Counted from the first letter of the stretch, positions 8,951 to 17,508 are shown. The stretch is 64,000 nt of DNA from Antarcticimicrobium sediminis (GCF_004348975.1 NZ_SMFP01000001.1:8701-72700); one strand, 5' to 3'. Numbers and translations: made by a program. Notes: a model not told the origin generated them from the letters alone.

Positions 8951-10111
8951 CGGGCCTGAGATCTCGGCGGCCAAGCGGTCCATCATCGCATCGCATTGTC
9001 CGAGTTGTGCAAGCGTTACGAATTCGTCCGCCTTGTGCCCCTGCCCCTCCATGCAGCCAGGACCGCAAACGACAGTGGGAATATCCATTCCCGCGAAAAA
9101 ACCCGCTTCGGTCCCAAAGGCGACCTTGGTCAGATCGTCAGAGCCGCACAGCCGCGCAACGCGCTGAACGGCACGATGACCTTGCGCGATTTCCAAACCG
9201 GGGTAAGTGTTGGTCACCTCGATGTCGATGCCGACTTCCGTGAACCGGTCGCGAAACGGGGCGCAGAGCCGATCCGCTTCAACCGCCAAACGGTCCACGA
9301 AATCTTGCAGCGTGTCTTTCGGAAGATGGCGCAGTTCGAATTCAACGACCGCCTTTTCCGGCACGATGTTGAGCGCCGTTCCGCCTTGGATGGTCCCAAC
9401 GTGAACAGTGCTATAGGCCACATCATAGGCGGTGTCTTGCACGCCCGACCTCTCATACTCGCCCTGAATGGTCCGCAGCGCCGTGATGAAATCGGCCGCC
9501 AAATGCAGCGCGTTGACATAGTTTGGTGCCAGCGCTGAATGCCCTGAAACCCCGTGAAAGGTCGCACGCAGCGCCGCCTTGCCCTTGTGCCCGGTCGCGG
9601 GTCTCATCGACGTCGGCTCCCCCACGATGCAAAGCTCAGGCGCCCAGCCCAACCCCTCGAAGGCGGGCATCATCTTGCGCACGCCCTGACACCCGATCTC
9701 TTCATCATAGGAGATGATCAGCATCAAAGGCACGTTCAGCGCATCTGCATTCACCCGCTGCGCCAGCGACAACATCGCGGCAAGATATCCTTTCATATCG
9801 GTCGCGCCACGACCAAACACCCTGTCACCGTCCCGCGTCATCTCGAATGGGAACCGGGTCCATGCCTGCCCCTCGACCGGCACCACATCGCTATGCGCCG
9901 AAAGCAGCACCCCTCCAGATCCGCGGGCCCCCATGCGTGCAACGAGACCGGATTTGGCGAGCTCGGGATCTGGGAGCCTTTGGGTCTCGAACCCGGCCTC
10001 CAGCAACAGGGTCTCGGCATAGTCGATCAGCGCCAGATTGCTTTCGGCGCTGACCGTGGGAAAGGAAATCAGACGCTTCAGGATCTCAAGCGTCGTCTGA
10101 TGCGGTGTCAT
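8936..10111 (-). CDS. M20-family deacylase, ArgE (acetylornithine deacetylase) type
   Basis: This 391-residue zinc peptidase-like amidase has the M20 metal sites H73/D75 (SAHSDVVP), D105 (GATDMKG), the catalytic pair E137/E138 (YDEEIG) and the C-terminal GHKADE histidine. The GHSALAP loop belongs to the dimerisation domain. ArgE removes an acetyl group from N-acetylornithine. Here the gene sits at the end of a catabolic operon, overlapping the amine dehydrogenase by 4 bp, and lies away from arginine biosynthesis genes. A role in deacylating a pathway intermediate is therefore more likely than arginine synthesis. Confidence 0.87.
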   Translation of the reverse strand: MTPHQTTLEILKRLISFPTVSAESNLALIDYAETLLLEAGFETQRLPDPELAKSGLVARMGARGSGGVLLSAHSDVVPVEGQAWTRFPFEMTRDGDRVFGRGATDMKGYLAAMLSLAQRVNADALNVPLMLIISYDEEIGCQGVRKMMPAFEGLGWAPELCIVGEPTSMRPATGHKGKAALRATFHGVSGHSALAPNYVNALHLAADFITALRTIQGEYERSGVQDTAYDVAYSTVHVGTIQGGTALNIVPEKAVVEFELRHLPKDTLQDFVDRLAVEADRLCAPFRDRFTEVGIDIEVTNTYPGLEIAQGHRAVQRVARLCGSDDLTKVAFGTEAGFFAGMDIPTVVCGPGCMEGQGHKADEFVTLAQLGQCDAMMDRLAAEISGPSVTR

Positions 10112-12177
10112 TGTGCGGCCAGTTCCGTGATCTCCCGGCGGAATGGCAGGTCATCGCCGATATCCTCACCGTCCAGCTCACGCGCATAGCGGTGGCCGGC
10201 ATAGGTCGCCCAGGCAATCGGCCCCGAAGCTTCTGCGTCGCCAAAGATCTTGACCGACCGGATGCCCGCATCCGCCCAATCCGCCTGACGCGCGCTCAGG
10301 TCATGGAACAACTGGTCGTTGCCGGTGCGCGAGGCGACCATGACGACGGCGTCACATTCATAGGCGCGGGTCTTGCCCGTATAGACACAGTTGCTCACCA
10401 CATGATCGGTCCCGATTTCCGCAACGCCGCGGTTGAGCACGATATCAACGCCCATCTCATCCAGCTTGGCGTGGATTGTCGCTTGCTCGAGCGTGTTGTT
10501 GGTCCAGTCCGAGACATAGGCCGACGGTGTGATCAACGTCACCTTCGCCCCCTGTTTGACCAGCAATTCAGCCAGCACGCCGCCCATGTAGTAATGGTCA
10601 TCATCAAAGATGACCACATTGCCCCCCGGCACCGTCCCGTCCATCAGATCATCGGGGGTAAAGACCTTGGCCCCTTCCGCAATCGGCATCGGCACCACAT
10701 GTTGTCGGGCAACCCCATCGCGCCGCCAAGTGGACCCGGTCGCGATGGCGACGTTCTGAAAGCCGAATTCAAGGACACTCTCGGCATCCAACGCGCTTTC
10801 ACGGTAGATCTCGACATTCGGACGCTGCGAAAGCTGATAATCGCGGTAATCCACCACGCGGCCCCAGGCCGACAGGCCGGGAAGCGCGCGTTCGCGGGTC
10901 ACCCGCCCGCCGATCACAGTGCGGGCCTCGGCCACCGCCACGTCATAGCCACGTCGGCACAACGCCCAGGCCGCCTCAAGCCCCGCAGGGCCCGAGCCGA
11001 TGACCAGGGCGTTTTCGCTGTCCCCCTTGGTGTTCATGTTCTCCGGGTGCCAGCCCTTGCGCCATTCTTCCATGAAGGTCGGGTTCTGGGTGCAACGGCT
11101 TATCGACATCGTCATGTCGCCGGTAATGCAGATGTTGCAGCCGATACATTCGCGGATATCCTCGATGCGGCCTTCCTCGATCTTTTTGGGCAGGAACGGA
11201 TCCGCGATGGAGGGGCGCGCGCAGCCGATCATGTCCAGCGTGCCGGACTTGATCATCTTGACCATGACATCCGGCGAAGTGAACCGCCCAACGCCGACGA
11301 TGGGCTTGTCGGTGAAGTCGTGGATCGCTTGGACAAGGTTGAACTGTGCCGCCTCTTCCTTGAAGCGGGACGGGCCAGAGCAATCCTCCCAAGCCCCATG
11401 GGCAAGATCCCAGATATCGGGCAAATCGCGGTTCATCTCGATAAAGTCGCGCACCTCGGCATTGGAAAATCCAAGATCGCCGATCGTCTCATCCAGTGAG
11501 ACACGCATCGCGATGGCCATCGTATCACCGACTGCATCGCGAATATCAGCGACCACCTCGCGCGCGAAGCGCGAGCGGTTTTCAAGACTGCCGCCATATT
11601 CATCGGTGCGGTGGTTGGTGGCCCGGCTCAGGAAGTGCTGGAAGATCCCGAACCCGTGCGCGCCATAAAGGTTGAGCAGGTCAAAACCCGCCTCTCTTGA
11701 TCGCTTTGCCGCGTTCACAAACCATCGGCGCAGATCGCCGATCTCGCTTTTCGACAGCGCACGCGCCTGAACCGGGTCATTGGTAAAGGTGCGGATCGGC
11801 AGCGCGGAGGGCGCAAGCGGCACCTCTTTGGAATAGAGGTTGGGGCCGTTGATTCCGGAATAGGCCAACTGGATGCCTGCCAGCGCGCCGTGTTCCTTCA
11901 TCTTTTCCGACATTCTGCGCAGCTGCGGGATGTCCTTGTCCTCCCACAGACGCAATTCGATGAAGGGTGTGATTTCCGAGCTGTGGTGCATTTCGCACTG
12001 TTCGGTAAAAATCACGGCCCAGCCGCCTTGGGATTTGATGCCGCGCATTTCTGCCGCGGCAGAGGGGTCGCGATAGCCGCCGCCGTTACAATGCGGCACT
12101 TGATAAAAGCGGTTCTTCGCGGTGTGCGGACCGATCTTGATAGGATCAAACAGAATGTCGTAGCGGGCGTCGCGCAT
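10108..12177 (-). CDS. trimethylamine/dimethylamine-dehydrogenase-like flavoprotein
   Basis: This 689-residue enzyme has the layout of trimethylamine dehydrogenase: N-terminal FMN barrel, a [4Fe-4S] site, and C-terminal nucleotide-binding domains (GSGPAG). C30 in NRFYQVPHC matches the cysteine that holds FMN covalently in that family. The cluster ligands are CIGCNIC plus a cysteine about 12 residues on. Y171 and H174 (YGAH) match the catalytic Tyr/His. Position 60 is Gln, where trimethylamine dehydrogenase has Tyr, and the cluster-side Trp is missing, so the substrate is probably a different amine. The start at 12177 has AAGGAGA just upstream. It overlaps the ArgE-like gene by 4 bp. Confidence 0.88.
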   Translation of the reverse strand: MRDARYDILFDPIKIGPHTAKNRFYQVPHCNGGGYRDPSAAAEMRGIKSQGGWAVIFTEQCEMHHSSEITPFIELRLWEDKDIPQLRRMSEKMKEHGALAGIQLAYSGINGPNLYSKEVPLAPSALPIRTFTNDPVQARALSKSEIGDLRRWFVNAAKRSREAGFDLLNLYGAHGFGIFQHFLSRATNHRTDEYGGSLENRSRFAREVVADIRDAVGDTMAIAMRVSLDETIGDLGFSNAEVRDFIEMNRDLPDIWDLAHGAWEDCSGPSRFKEEAAQFNLVQAIHDFTDKPIVGVGRFTSPDVMVKMIKSGTLDMIGCARPSIADPFLPKKIEEGRIEDIRECIGCNICITGDMTMSISRCTQNPTFMEEWRKGWHPENMNTKGDSENALVIGSGPAGLEAAWALCRRGYDVAVAEARTVIGGRVTRERALPGLSAWGRVVDYRDYQLSQRPNVEIYRESALDAESVLEFGFQNVAIATGSTWRRDGVARQHVVPMPIAEGAKVFTPDDLMDGTVPGGNVVIFDDDHYYMGGVLAELLVKQGAKVTLITPSAYVSDWTNNTLEQATIHAKLDEMGVDIVLNRGVAEIGTDHVVSNCVYTGKTRAYECDAVVMVASRTGNDQLFHDLSARQADWADAGIRSVKIFGDAEASGPIAWATYAGHRYARELDGEDIGDDLPFRREITELAAQ

Positions 12178-12255
12178 TTTGGTCTCCTTCGCGGGCGTGG
12201 TGCGAACTGGGCCGCGACCGACACACCCGGGGCTTCTTTCAGCTATCAAACCGGA

Positions 12256-13752
12256 TCAAGCTTGATACTTGATCCAAGTGGTTTTCAGGGCGGTATATTT
12301 GTCCAGCGAATGCAGCGACAGATCACGGCCAAAGCCGGATTGTTTCATGCCACCGAACGGCGTTTGCGCCGACAGGGCATCAACCGTGTTCACCGACACG
12401 GTGCCAACATGCAGATGATCCGCGACACGGCAGGCGCGGCTGAGGTTGTCGGTCCAGACAGAGGCCGCGAGCCCATAGATGGAATCGTTGGCCATACGCA
12501 CCACATCCTCCTCGCTGTCAAACGCGATGACAGAAAGAACCGGGCCAAAGATCTCGTCCCGTGCAAGCGGGTTGTCCTGCGTGACATCATCAAAGATCGT
12601 TGGCTGTACGAAACAGCCTTTGCCGTCCACCGTGACACGGTCGCCGCCGGTCACCAAATTGGCCGTCTGCTTGCCCTGCTCGACAAAACCCATGATGCCT
12701 TGCGTCTGCTTTTCATCGACAATCGCGCCCATTTTCGATGCCGGGTCAAGCGGATCGCCGGGCTGCATCGCCTCGGCACGCTCCTTCAGCCTGGCCACGA
12801 AGTCGTCCTTGATCGCGCGTTCCACATAAAGGCGCGAATTGGCGGAACAGACCTCACCCTGATTGAAGAAGATCCCAAAAACCGCCATGTCGGCCGCCGT
12901 ATCCAGATTTTCACAATCCGCAAAGACGATATTGGGGCTCTTGCCGCCGGTCTCTGGCCAGATTTGTTTCAGGTTCGACTGTCCGGAGTATTGCATGAAC
13001 ATCTTGCCGATCGCGGTGGACCCGGTGAAGGCGAGACAATCGACGTCCATATGCAAACCAAGCGCCTTACCTGCCGTATGGCCATACCCCGGCACCACGT
13101 TGAACACGCCCTCCGGCACACCGGCCTCGGCCGCCAATTCGGCCAACCGCAGCGCCGAAAGCGGGGATTGCTCCGCAGGTTTCAAAATGACGGAATTGCC
13201 CGCCGCCAATGCTGCTGCAGCTTTCCACGTCGCCATATCCAGCGGAAAATTCCAGGGCGTCACCGCGCCGACGACCCCCAGCGGAACGCGACGTACCAGC
13301 GCCAGATCACCCGGGCCGGTGGGTGCGACCTCATCATAAAGCTTGTCGATGGCTTCCGCATACCACTGGAAGAAATGCGCCGATCCCGGGGCATCAACGG
13401 TAGACGCATCCGTGATCGTCTTGCCCATGTCGAGACTGTCGAGCAGGGCCATTTCCTCAAGATTGTCCCGCAAGAGATCCGCCAGTTTCAGAAGCACCGC
13501 CTTGCGATCCCCCGGTGCCATGCGCGACCAGTGACCCGCGTCAAAGGCCCGGCGACCGGCGGCGACCGCGCGGCCAACGTCCTCTGCGTCACATTCCGCC
13601 ACGGCGGTCAGCACCTCGCCGGTGGCCGGATTGATGCTATCGAAGGTCTTGCCTGACGCGGCCTCAACGAATTTCCCCCCGATGAAGGCCTTGCCGCGCA
13701 AATCGAGCTTGGCCGCGCGCGATTTCCAGTCCTGATGCGAATAATCGAGCAT
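12256..13752 (-). CDS. NAD(P)-dependent aldehyde dehydrogenase, PuuC-like
   Basis: This 498-residue aldehyde dehydrogenase oxidises an aldehyde to the acid. The active-site residues are all present: N168 (PWNF), E267 (PETGGKSP) and the nucleophile C302 (GEVCSAN). The cofactor loop FTGSTAIGK is intact. The sequence style resembles gamma-glutamyl-aminobutyraldehyde dehydrogenases of polyamine breakdown. I used the ATG at 13752, which opens the conserved N-terminus; the longer open frame is antisense noise over the next gene. Upstream of the amine dehydrogenase, it would remove the aldehyde that enzyme generates. Confidence 0.9.
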   Translation of the reverse strand: MLDYSHQDWKSRAAKLDLRGKAFIGGKFVEAASGKTFDSINPATGEVLTAVAECDAEDVGRAVAAGRRAFDAGHWSRMAPGDRKAVLLKLADLLRDNLEEMALLDSLDMGKTITDASTVDAPGSAHFFQWYAEAIDKLYDEVAPTGPGDLALVRRVPLGVVGAVTPWNFPLDMATWKAAAALAAGNSVILKPAEQSPLSALRLAELAAEAGVPEGVFNVVPGYGHTAGKALGLHMDVDCLAFTGSTAIGKMFMQYSGQSNLKQIWPETGGKSPNIVFADCENLDTAADMAVFGIFFNQGEVCSANSRLYVERAIKDDFVARLKERAEAMQPGDPLDPASKMGAIVDEKQTQGIMGFVEQGKQTANLVTGGDRVTVDGKGCFVQPTIFDDVTQDNPLARDEIFGPVLSVIAFDSEEDVVRMANDSIYGLAASVWTDNLSRACRVADHLHVGTVSVNTVDALSAQTPFGGMKQSGFGRDLSLHSLDKYTALKTTWIKYQA

Positions 13753-13765
13753 ATGTTTCCCTTTT

Positions 13766-14440
13766 TCAGTCGTCGCCGGGCACGCCGTAGGACGGCGCCT
13801 CGCGGGGGTCGAGGGCGCGCTGGACATAGGCGTCCAACTGCGGCTTGTAGACGTCCCAAGCGGTTGCGATGGCCTCGATGGGGCAGCCCTCGGTCCAGTC
13901 GCAGCGCAGATCGGCCACCGGCCAAGCGACTTTGTCGACGATCTGCATCCCGGCGGAATGCACCGGGCCAGCTTCACCGCCCGCCGCGAGGCCCGCCCGC
14001 ATGGCGGCAATCAATCGGTCCCCGATATGGCCAGTAGCACAGAGGTAGCCCTCGACAATCGCCTGCGGCACGCCGTCGTTGGCCAGCAGATTGCCGCCAG
14101 AGGCCACATTTTCAGCCTGCGCTTGCGTCCAGATACCAAGCGAGTTCGGCCCTGAATGGATTGCAGTGCCGCCGTTGATGTCGACGGCCAGAACCTGACG
14201 GTATTCCACGAATTTCGCCACAGACGCCATTTTGGCAATCGCCGCATCGGCGCTCATGCCGCTCTGCATCAGGTCCAGCGTCAGCGGCCCGAGCGCCGGA
14301 TCCGTCACGTTCTGCGACGCCACCGCGCCGACCCCTGCCCGGCTGTAGGAACACCGCGCTGCCACGGCGGGAGAGGACGATGAAATGGCCACGCCGAACA
14401 TCCCGGTATCCGGGCACCGTGCGACAATCGAAAAGGTCAT
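13766..14440 (-). CDS. DUF1028 family protein
   Basis: This 224-residue protein opens with MTFSIVARCPDTGMFGVAISS, the hallmark of DUF1028, an Ntn-hydrolase-like fold of unsettled function. Members often sit beside RidA proteins and amidases in amine or peptide catabolic clusters, as here. The start at 14440 overlaps the RidA stop by 4 bp, so the pair is coupled. The reaction is unknown; hydrolysis of an amide bond is a reasonable inference from the fold. Confidence 0.82.
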   Translation of the reverse strand: MTFSIVARCPDTGMFGVAISSSSPAVAARCSYSRAGVGAVASQNVTDPALGPLTLDLMQSGMSADAAIAKMASVAKFVEYRQVLAVDINGGTAIHSGPNSLGIWTQAQAENVASGGNLLANDGVPQAIVEGYLCATGHIGDRLIAAMRAGLAAGGEAGPVHSAGMQIVDKVAWPVADLRCDWTEGCPIEAIATAWDVYKPQLDAYVQRALDPREAPSYGVPGDD

Positions 14441-14865
14441 GCGCCGTATCCTTCGGGAATGACCGCCGTGCCATCGATTTCGACCAGCCATTCGGGCCGC
14501 GCCAACGCCTGCACCACAAGCCCGGTCGAGACCGGGTGCACGCCTTTGATGTATTCGCCCATGGTGCGATACACCGCCTCGCGATGGCGCACATCCGTGA
14601 TGTAGACGACGACCTTGACCAGATGCGCCATCTCGCCGCCGGCCTCTTCGATCAATTGCTTGATGTTCTGCATGACCTTGTGGGTCTGTTCGACGGGATC
14701 ACGGCTGTCGATGTTCTTGGCGTCGTCCAGATTTTGCGGACACTGGCCACGCAGCCAGACCGTCTTGCCACCTTCGGTTACAACAGCCTGACACAGGTCG
14801 TTGTCCAGATTCTGTTCGGGATAGGTCACGCCAGTATTGAACTTGCGGATGCGGGTATGGGCCAT
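14437..14865 (-). CDS. RidA/YjgF/YER057c/UK114 family enamine/imine deaminase
   Basis: This 142-residue protein carries the RidA fold with GQCPQNL near residue 41 and the VKVVVYITDVRHREAV segment. RidA proteins hydrolyse reactive enamines or imines to ketone or aldehyde plus ammonia. The subgroup here is of the 'outlier' kind, and the usual catalytic arginine near the C-terminus is not obvious. Its place between the flavin monooxygenase and DUF1028 fits quenching of an imine made by an amine-oxidising flavoenzyme. Confidence 0.87.
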   Translation of the reverse strand: MAHTRIRKFNTGVTYPEQNLDNDLCQAVVTEGGKTVWLRGQCPQNLDDAKNIDSRDPVEQTHKVMQNIKQLIEEAGGEMAHLVKVVVYITDVRHREAVYRTMGEYIKGVHPVSTGLVVQALARPEWLVEIDGTAVIPEGYGA

Positions 14866-14880
14866 TCTATATTCCTTGGA

Positions 14881-16152
14881 TTACTCGGCGGCGGACTGCA
14901 CGATCACAGCCTCGCCGTCATAGCGCTGATAGGCGCGTTGAATTTCGATCTGATCGGCAATGTGTTTGGCATCGTGCCACACGCCCCAGAGAAAGGATGA
15001 TCCACGCCGCGACTGCCAAGGCAGGCCAAGAAAATAGACATCCGGCACCACCGACAATCCGCGCTGATGGATCGGGGCGCCTTTTTCGTCGAACGCCTCG
15101 ACTTTCAACCAGCCAAAGTCCTGCCGAAACCCTGTCGCCCAGATGATCGAGGTCACACCTTCCGCAGCCAAGTCGATCGAGCGGAGCGGGTTGGTCAGGC
15201 ACTCCGGATCCGGATAGGTCTTGCGCGCTTCGGGCTCCTCCGGCAGGTCGATACCGGTGCGCGCGACATGGGCATCGGCCTTGTCCAGCACGTCCAGGTA
15301 ATTGGCGTCCCCCGCAGCAATGTTCCCTTTGAGATCGTCAGCGAAGTGCAGGACGCCATCCTTGAACCCGCTTGTCAGGCCCGTCAGGGTAACCCCCTCC
15401 CCCGCCAACCGGCGGAAATCCATCGTCTGTCCGCCTCGCGCGCCACTGACAGAAATGGTGACATGCTCGGTCCCCGGTGCCGGAGCCGCCATATCCCACA
15501 GGCCCAGAACACCCAGCCACCACACATTGTCGCGGCCCCGGTACCGCCGCGGCGGACGGTCATGCGGCCCCACGGAAAGGAACACCTTGCGTCCAGCCCT
15601 GTTCAACTCATCCGCGATCTGCGCGCCGGAAGATCCCGCACCGACAACCATTACAGCCCCTTCCGGCAGCTGTTCGGGGGTCTTGTAATGAAAGGAATGC
15701 AGCTGCTCGATGTCCGCGGTTTGAGGGACAATCGGCGGGATGATGGGGTGCTGAAATGCGCCAGTCGCGGCGACAATGCGGCGTGCCGTGATCTCACCTT
15801 TGCTTGTCTTGACCAGAAACCCGCCCTCTCCCGGAAGAGGCTCGGCCGAGAGCACCTCGACCCCCTCACGGATCGGCGCGTTGATCATCGCGGCATAGTC
15901 GACCAGATACTGCGCCATCCGGTCCTTGGACACGAATTCGTCAGGATGGCAGTTCTCGAATTCCAACCCCGGAAAGCGATCATGCCACGCCGGGCCATTG
16001 GCGACCAACCTGTCCCATCGACCGGTGCGCCATGCTTCCGCTGTGCGGTTTTTTTCCAAAACGATATGAGGGACATCCGCGCGACTGAGATGTTCGCTCA
16101 TCGCGATGCCGGCCTGTCCGCCCCCGACAATCAGTGTGTCTGTTTTCTCCAT
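14881..16152 (-). CDS. flavin-dependent monooxygenase (CzcO/FMO-like)
   Basis: This 423-residue flavoprotein has two dinucleotide folds, GGGQAG at residues 10-15 for FAD and GAGSSG in the middle for NADPH, plus the WATGF motif near the C-terminus. These are the marks of FMO/YUCCA/CzcO-like monooxygenases, which hydroxylate N, S or C atoms. The exact Baeyer-Villiger or FMO fingerprint is not clear. The start at 16152 gives the short lead MEKTDTLIVGGG. It is the first gene of the right-hand catabolic operon, and its promoter should lie within 16153-16370. Confidence 0.82.
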   Translation of the reverse strand: MEKTDTLIVGGGQAGIAMSEHLSRADVPHIVLEKNRTAEAWRTGRWDRLVANGPAWHDRFPGLEFENCHPDEFVSKDRMAQYLVDYAAMINAPIREGVEVLSAEPLPGEGGFLVKTSKGEITARRIVAATGAFQHPIIPPIVPQTADIEQLHSFHYKTPEQLPEGAVMVVGAGSSGAQIADELNRAGRKVFLSVGPHDRPPRRYRGRDNVWWLGVLGLWDMAAPAPGTEHVTISVSGARGGQTMDFRRLAGEGVTLTGLTSGFKDGVLHFADDLKGNIAAGDANYLDVLDKADAHVARTGIDLPEEPEARKTYPDPECLTNPLRSIDLAAEGVTSIIWATGFRQDFGWLKVEAFDEKGAPIHQRGLSVVPDVYFLGLPWQSRRGSSFLWGVWHDAKHIADQIEIQRAYQRYDGEAVIVQSAAE

Positions 16153-16373
16153 GAGTACGTCAGCACTCCCCGCATTTGATTGCCCAACACACCCCAACAC
16201 CGGAGCGATACGATGTTCTTATGCAGTCCCCGCAAACTGGAAAATTACGAATTCGATCATCATTGCTTAGGGTAAGCCTAAACCAAACCCGCCGGCCCGA
16301 TCTTTGCTGTGTCAAAATCCGACCCTTGGACGCAGCCGCTCCGCGGCAGCAGGGAGAGCGGGAGATCTATACC

Positions 16374-16535
16374 GTGGAAATGTACCGGAAGGTTCACCTG
16401 GCGTGAGCCGAGGGCATGAGCGCCCGGACGGCGGCGCAGCATTTCAACATTTCACGTGGGACGGTAGAGAGGATGCTGGCCTTCTCCGAGCCGTCTGGCT
16501 ATCCGCGTGTCCAGTTTGTCGCGCAGCGCCCCTGA
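16374..16535 (+). pseudogene. IS21-family transposase (IstA) N-terminal remnant
   Basis: The frame reads VEMYRKVHLA, a TGA at 16404, then EGMSARTAAQHFNISRGTVERM and FSEPSGY before a second stop. This is the N-terminal helix-turn-helix region of IS21 IstA, broken by an internal stop and cut off after about 50 codons. No catalytic domain or IstB gene follows. It is an inactive fragment next to other mobile remnants. Confidence 0.65.
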
Positions 16536-16598
16536 ACGTGGTGTTGACCTTATCTTTCGTGAGGTGCCCCATGCCCTCCGCGAAATCCCTCAGCCGCA

Positions 16599-16769
16599 AT
16601 GCTCGACATGACGGCTTCAGAATTTCGCCGCCTCGTCGGCCAAGGCGCCTTACCGTCGGCCAAACCAATCGGTGGCTACAAGCGTTGGAGGGTTGGGGAC
16701 CTTGCGGCTATGGTCGGTGTGGCTTGCCTGATGGTCGGCATGTTTCTTGTTAGCCTTGAAACTCATTAA
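16599..16769 (+). pseudogene. AlpA/excisionase-like HTH remnant
   Basis: A 56-codon frame reads MLDMTASEFRRLVGQG, then LPSAKPIGGYKRW and RVGDLAA. This is the winged-helix core of AlpA/Xis-type small DNA-binding proteins found with integrases. The tail after residue 40 is hydrophobic and unlike the family, so the gene is probably decayed. It precedes the ACT gene by 15 bp. An integrase C-terminus lies 0.45 kb downstream, supporting an integrated-element origin. Confidence 0.5.
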
Positions 16770-16784
16770 AAACAGGGAGGTACC

Positions 16785-17183
16785 ATGGTGGGTGAGACAA
16801 ATTTGGACATACTCCTAAGAGGCATGTCGGCAGAGCTTGTGGACGGCTTGTATGTGTTCGCGACGGTTTCAGATGGTGTTGTGCCGGTTGGAGTTCGTCC
16901 CAGAATGACGTTTCAAGAAGCCGAAGGGCTGACACTCATACTTCTGAAGGAGGAGGCCGAAGCGCATAAACTGGCCTATGAATTCCCCTGCCGCATGATC
17001 ACCTTGAACATCCATTCGTCACTCGAAGCCGTCGGATTTCTGGCGCGTATTACAACGGCTCTTGCAAGACATGGCATGGGGGTGAACCCTGTTTCAGGCT
17101 TTTTCCATGATCATCTTTTCGTGCCCGATGGCAGAGAGAATGAGGCGGTTTCTGTTCTCAAAGAACTTGCGACCCACGCCTGA
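16785..17183 (+). CDS. ACT-domain protein (DUF2241 type)
   Basis: This 132-residue protein has two ACT-like halves: GLYVFATVSDGVVPVGVRPRM in the first and the LNIHSSLEAVGFLARITTALA block in the second. ACT domains bind amino acids and usually regulate enzymes, but stand-alone members like this have no defined target. A good GGGAGG ribosome site lies six bases before the ATG. It stands alone between mobile-element remnants and may be cargo or an old chromosomal gene. Confidence 0.8.
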   Translation: MVGETNLDILLRGMSAELVDGLYVFATVSDGVVPVGVRPRMTFQEAEGLTLILLKEEAEAHKLAYEFPCRMITLNIHSSLEAVGFLARITTALARHGMGVNPVSGFFHDHLFVPDGRENEAVSVLKELATHA

Positions 17184-17211
17184 TTGTCGAAAGCCCGCTT
17201 GGTCCGCATTC

Positions 17212-17343
17212 CTGAAGCGGTGTTCGGACGCCGAAATCCAAGCAGTAACAGGTCAAAGCCTTGCAACGGTGGCCAAGTACCGCAAGGAAGCAAACCGAAA
17301 GCAGCTGTCACGCACCGCGCAAATCCGGAGATCCAAACAATGA
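17212..17343 (+). pseudogene. tyrosine recombinase (phage-type integrase) C-terminal remnant
   Basis: The frame reads CSDAEIQAVTGQSLATV and KYRKEANRKQLSRTAQI before a TGA (17341-17343). This matches the end of phage-type integrases, including the stretch that carries the catalytic tyrosine (KY). Nothing upstream in frame extends the domain, because the ACT gene occupies that space. It lies 80 bp from the 3' end of tRNA-Leu and points at it, the classic position of an island integrase. It is a dead relic. Confidence 0.6.
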
Positions 17344-17380
17344 TGTGGGAGTCGCATGTGGGAGTCGGCTTCATTTCTGA

Positions 17381-17414
17381 AATGGGTTGCGCTCGATATC
17401 GAGCGCAACCCATT
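17381..17414. repeat. perfect 34-bp palindrome beside tRNA-Leu
   Basis: Both 17-nt halves, starting AATGGGTTGCGC, are exact reverse complements with no spacer, centred between 17397 and 17398. It starts 8 bp beyond the encoded CCA end of tRNA-Leu. It could terminate the tRNA transcript, although no T-run follows, or be a recombination or attachment feature of the decayed island. Confidence 0.75.
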
Positions 17415-17422
17415 GAAAACAT

Positions 17423-17508
17423 TGGTACCCAAGGCCGGACTCGAACCGGCACGCCCGTTAAGGCGGGGGATTTTGAATCCCCTGCGTCTACCATTCCGCC
17501 ACTTGGGC
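17423..17508 (-). tRNA. tRNA-Leu(CAA)
   Basis: The 86-nt minus-strand sequence folds as a class II tRNA. The acceptor GCCCAAG pairs with CTTGGGT (last pair G-T). The anticodon loop TTCAAAA gives CAA, a long variable arm is present, and the T-arm loop is TTCGAGT. The CCA end is encoded. It reads UUG codons. The adjacent integrase relic suggests that it served as an integration site. Confidence 0.95.
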
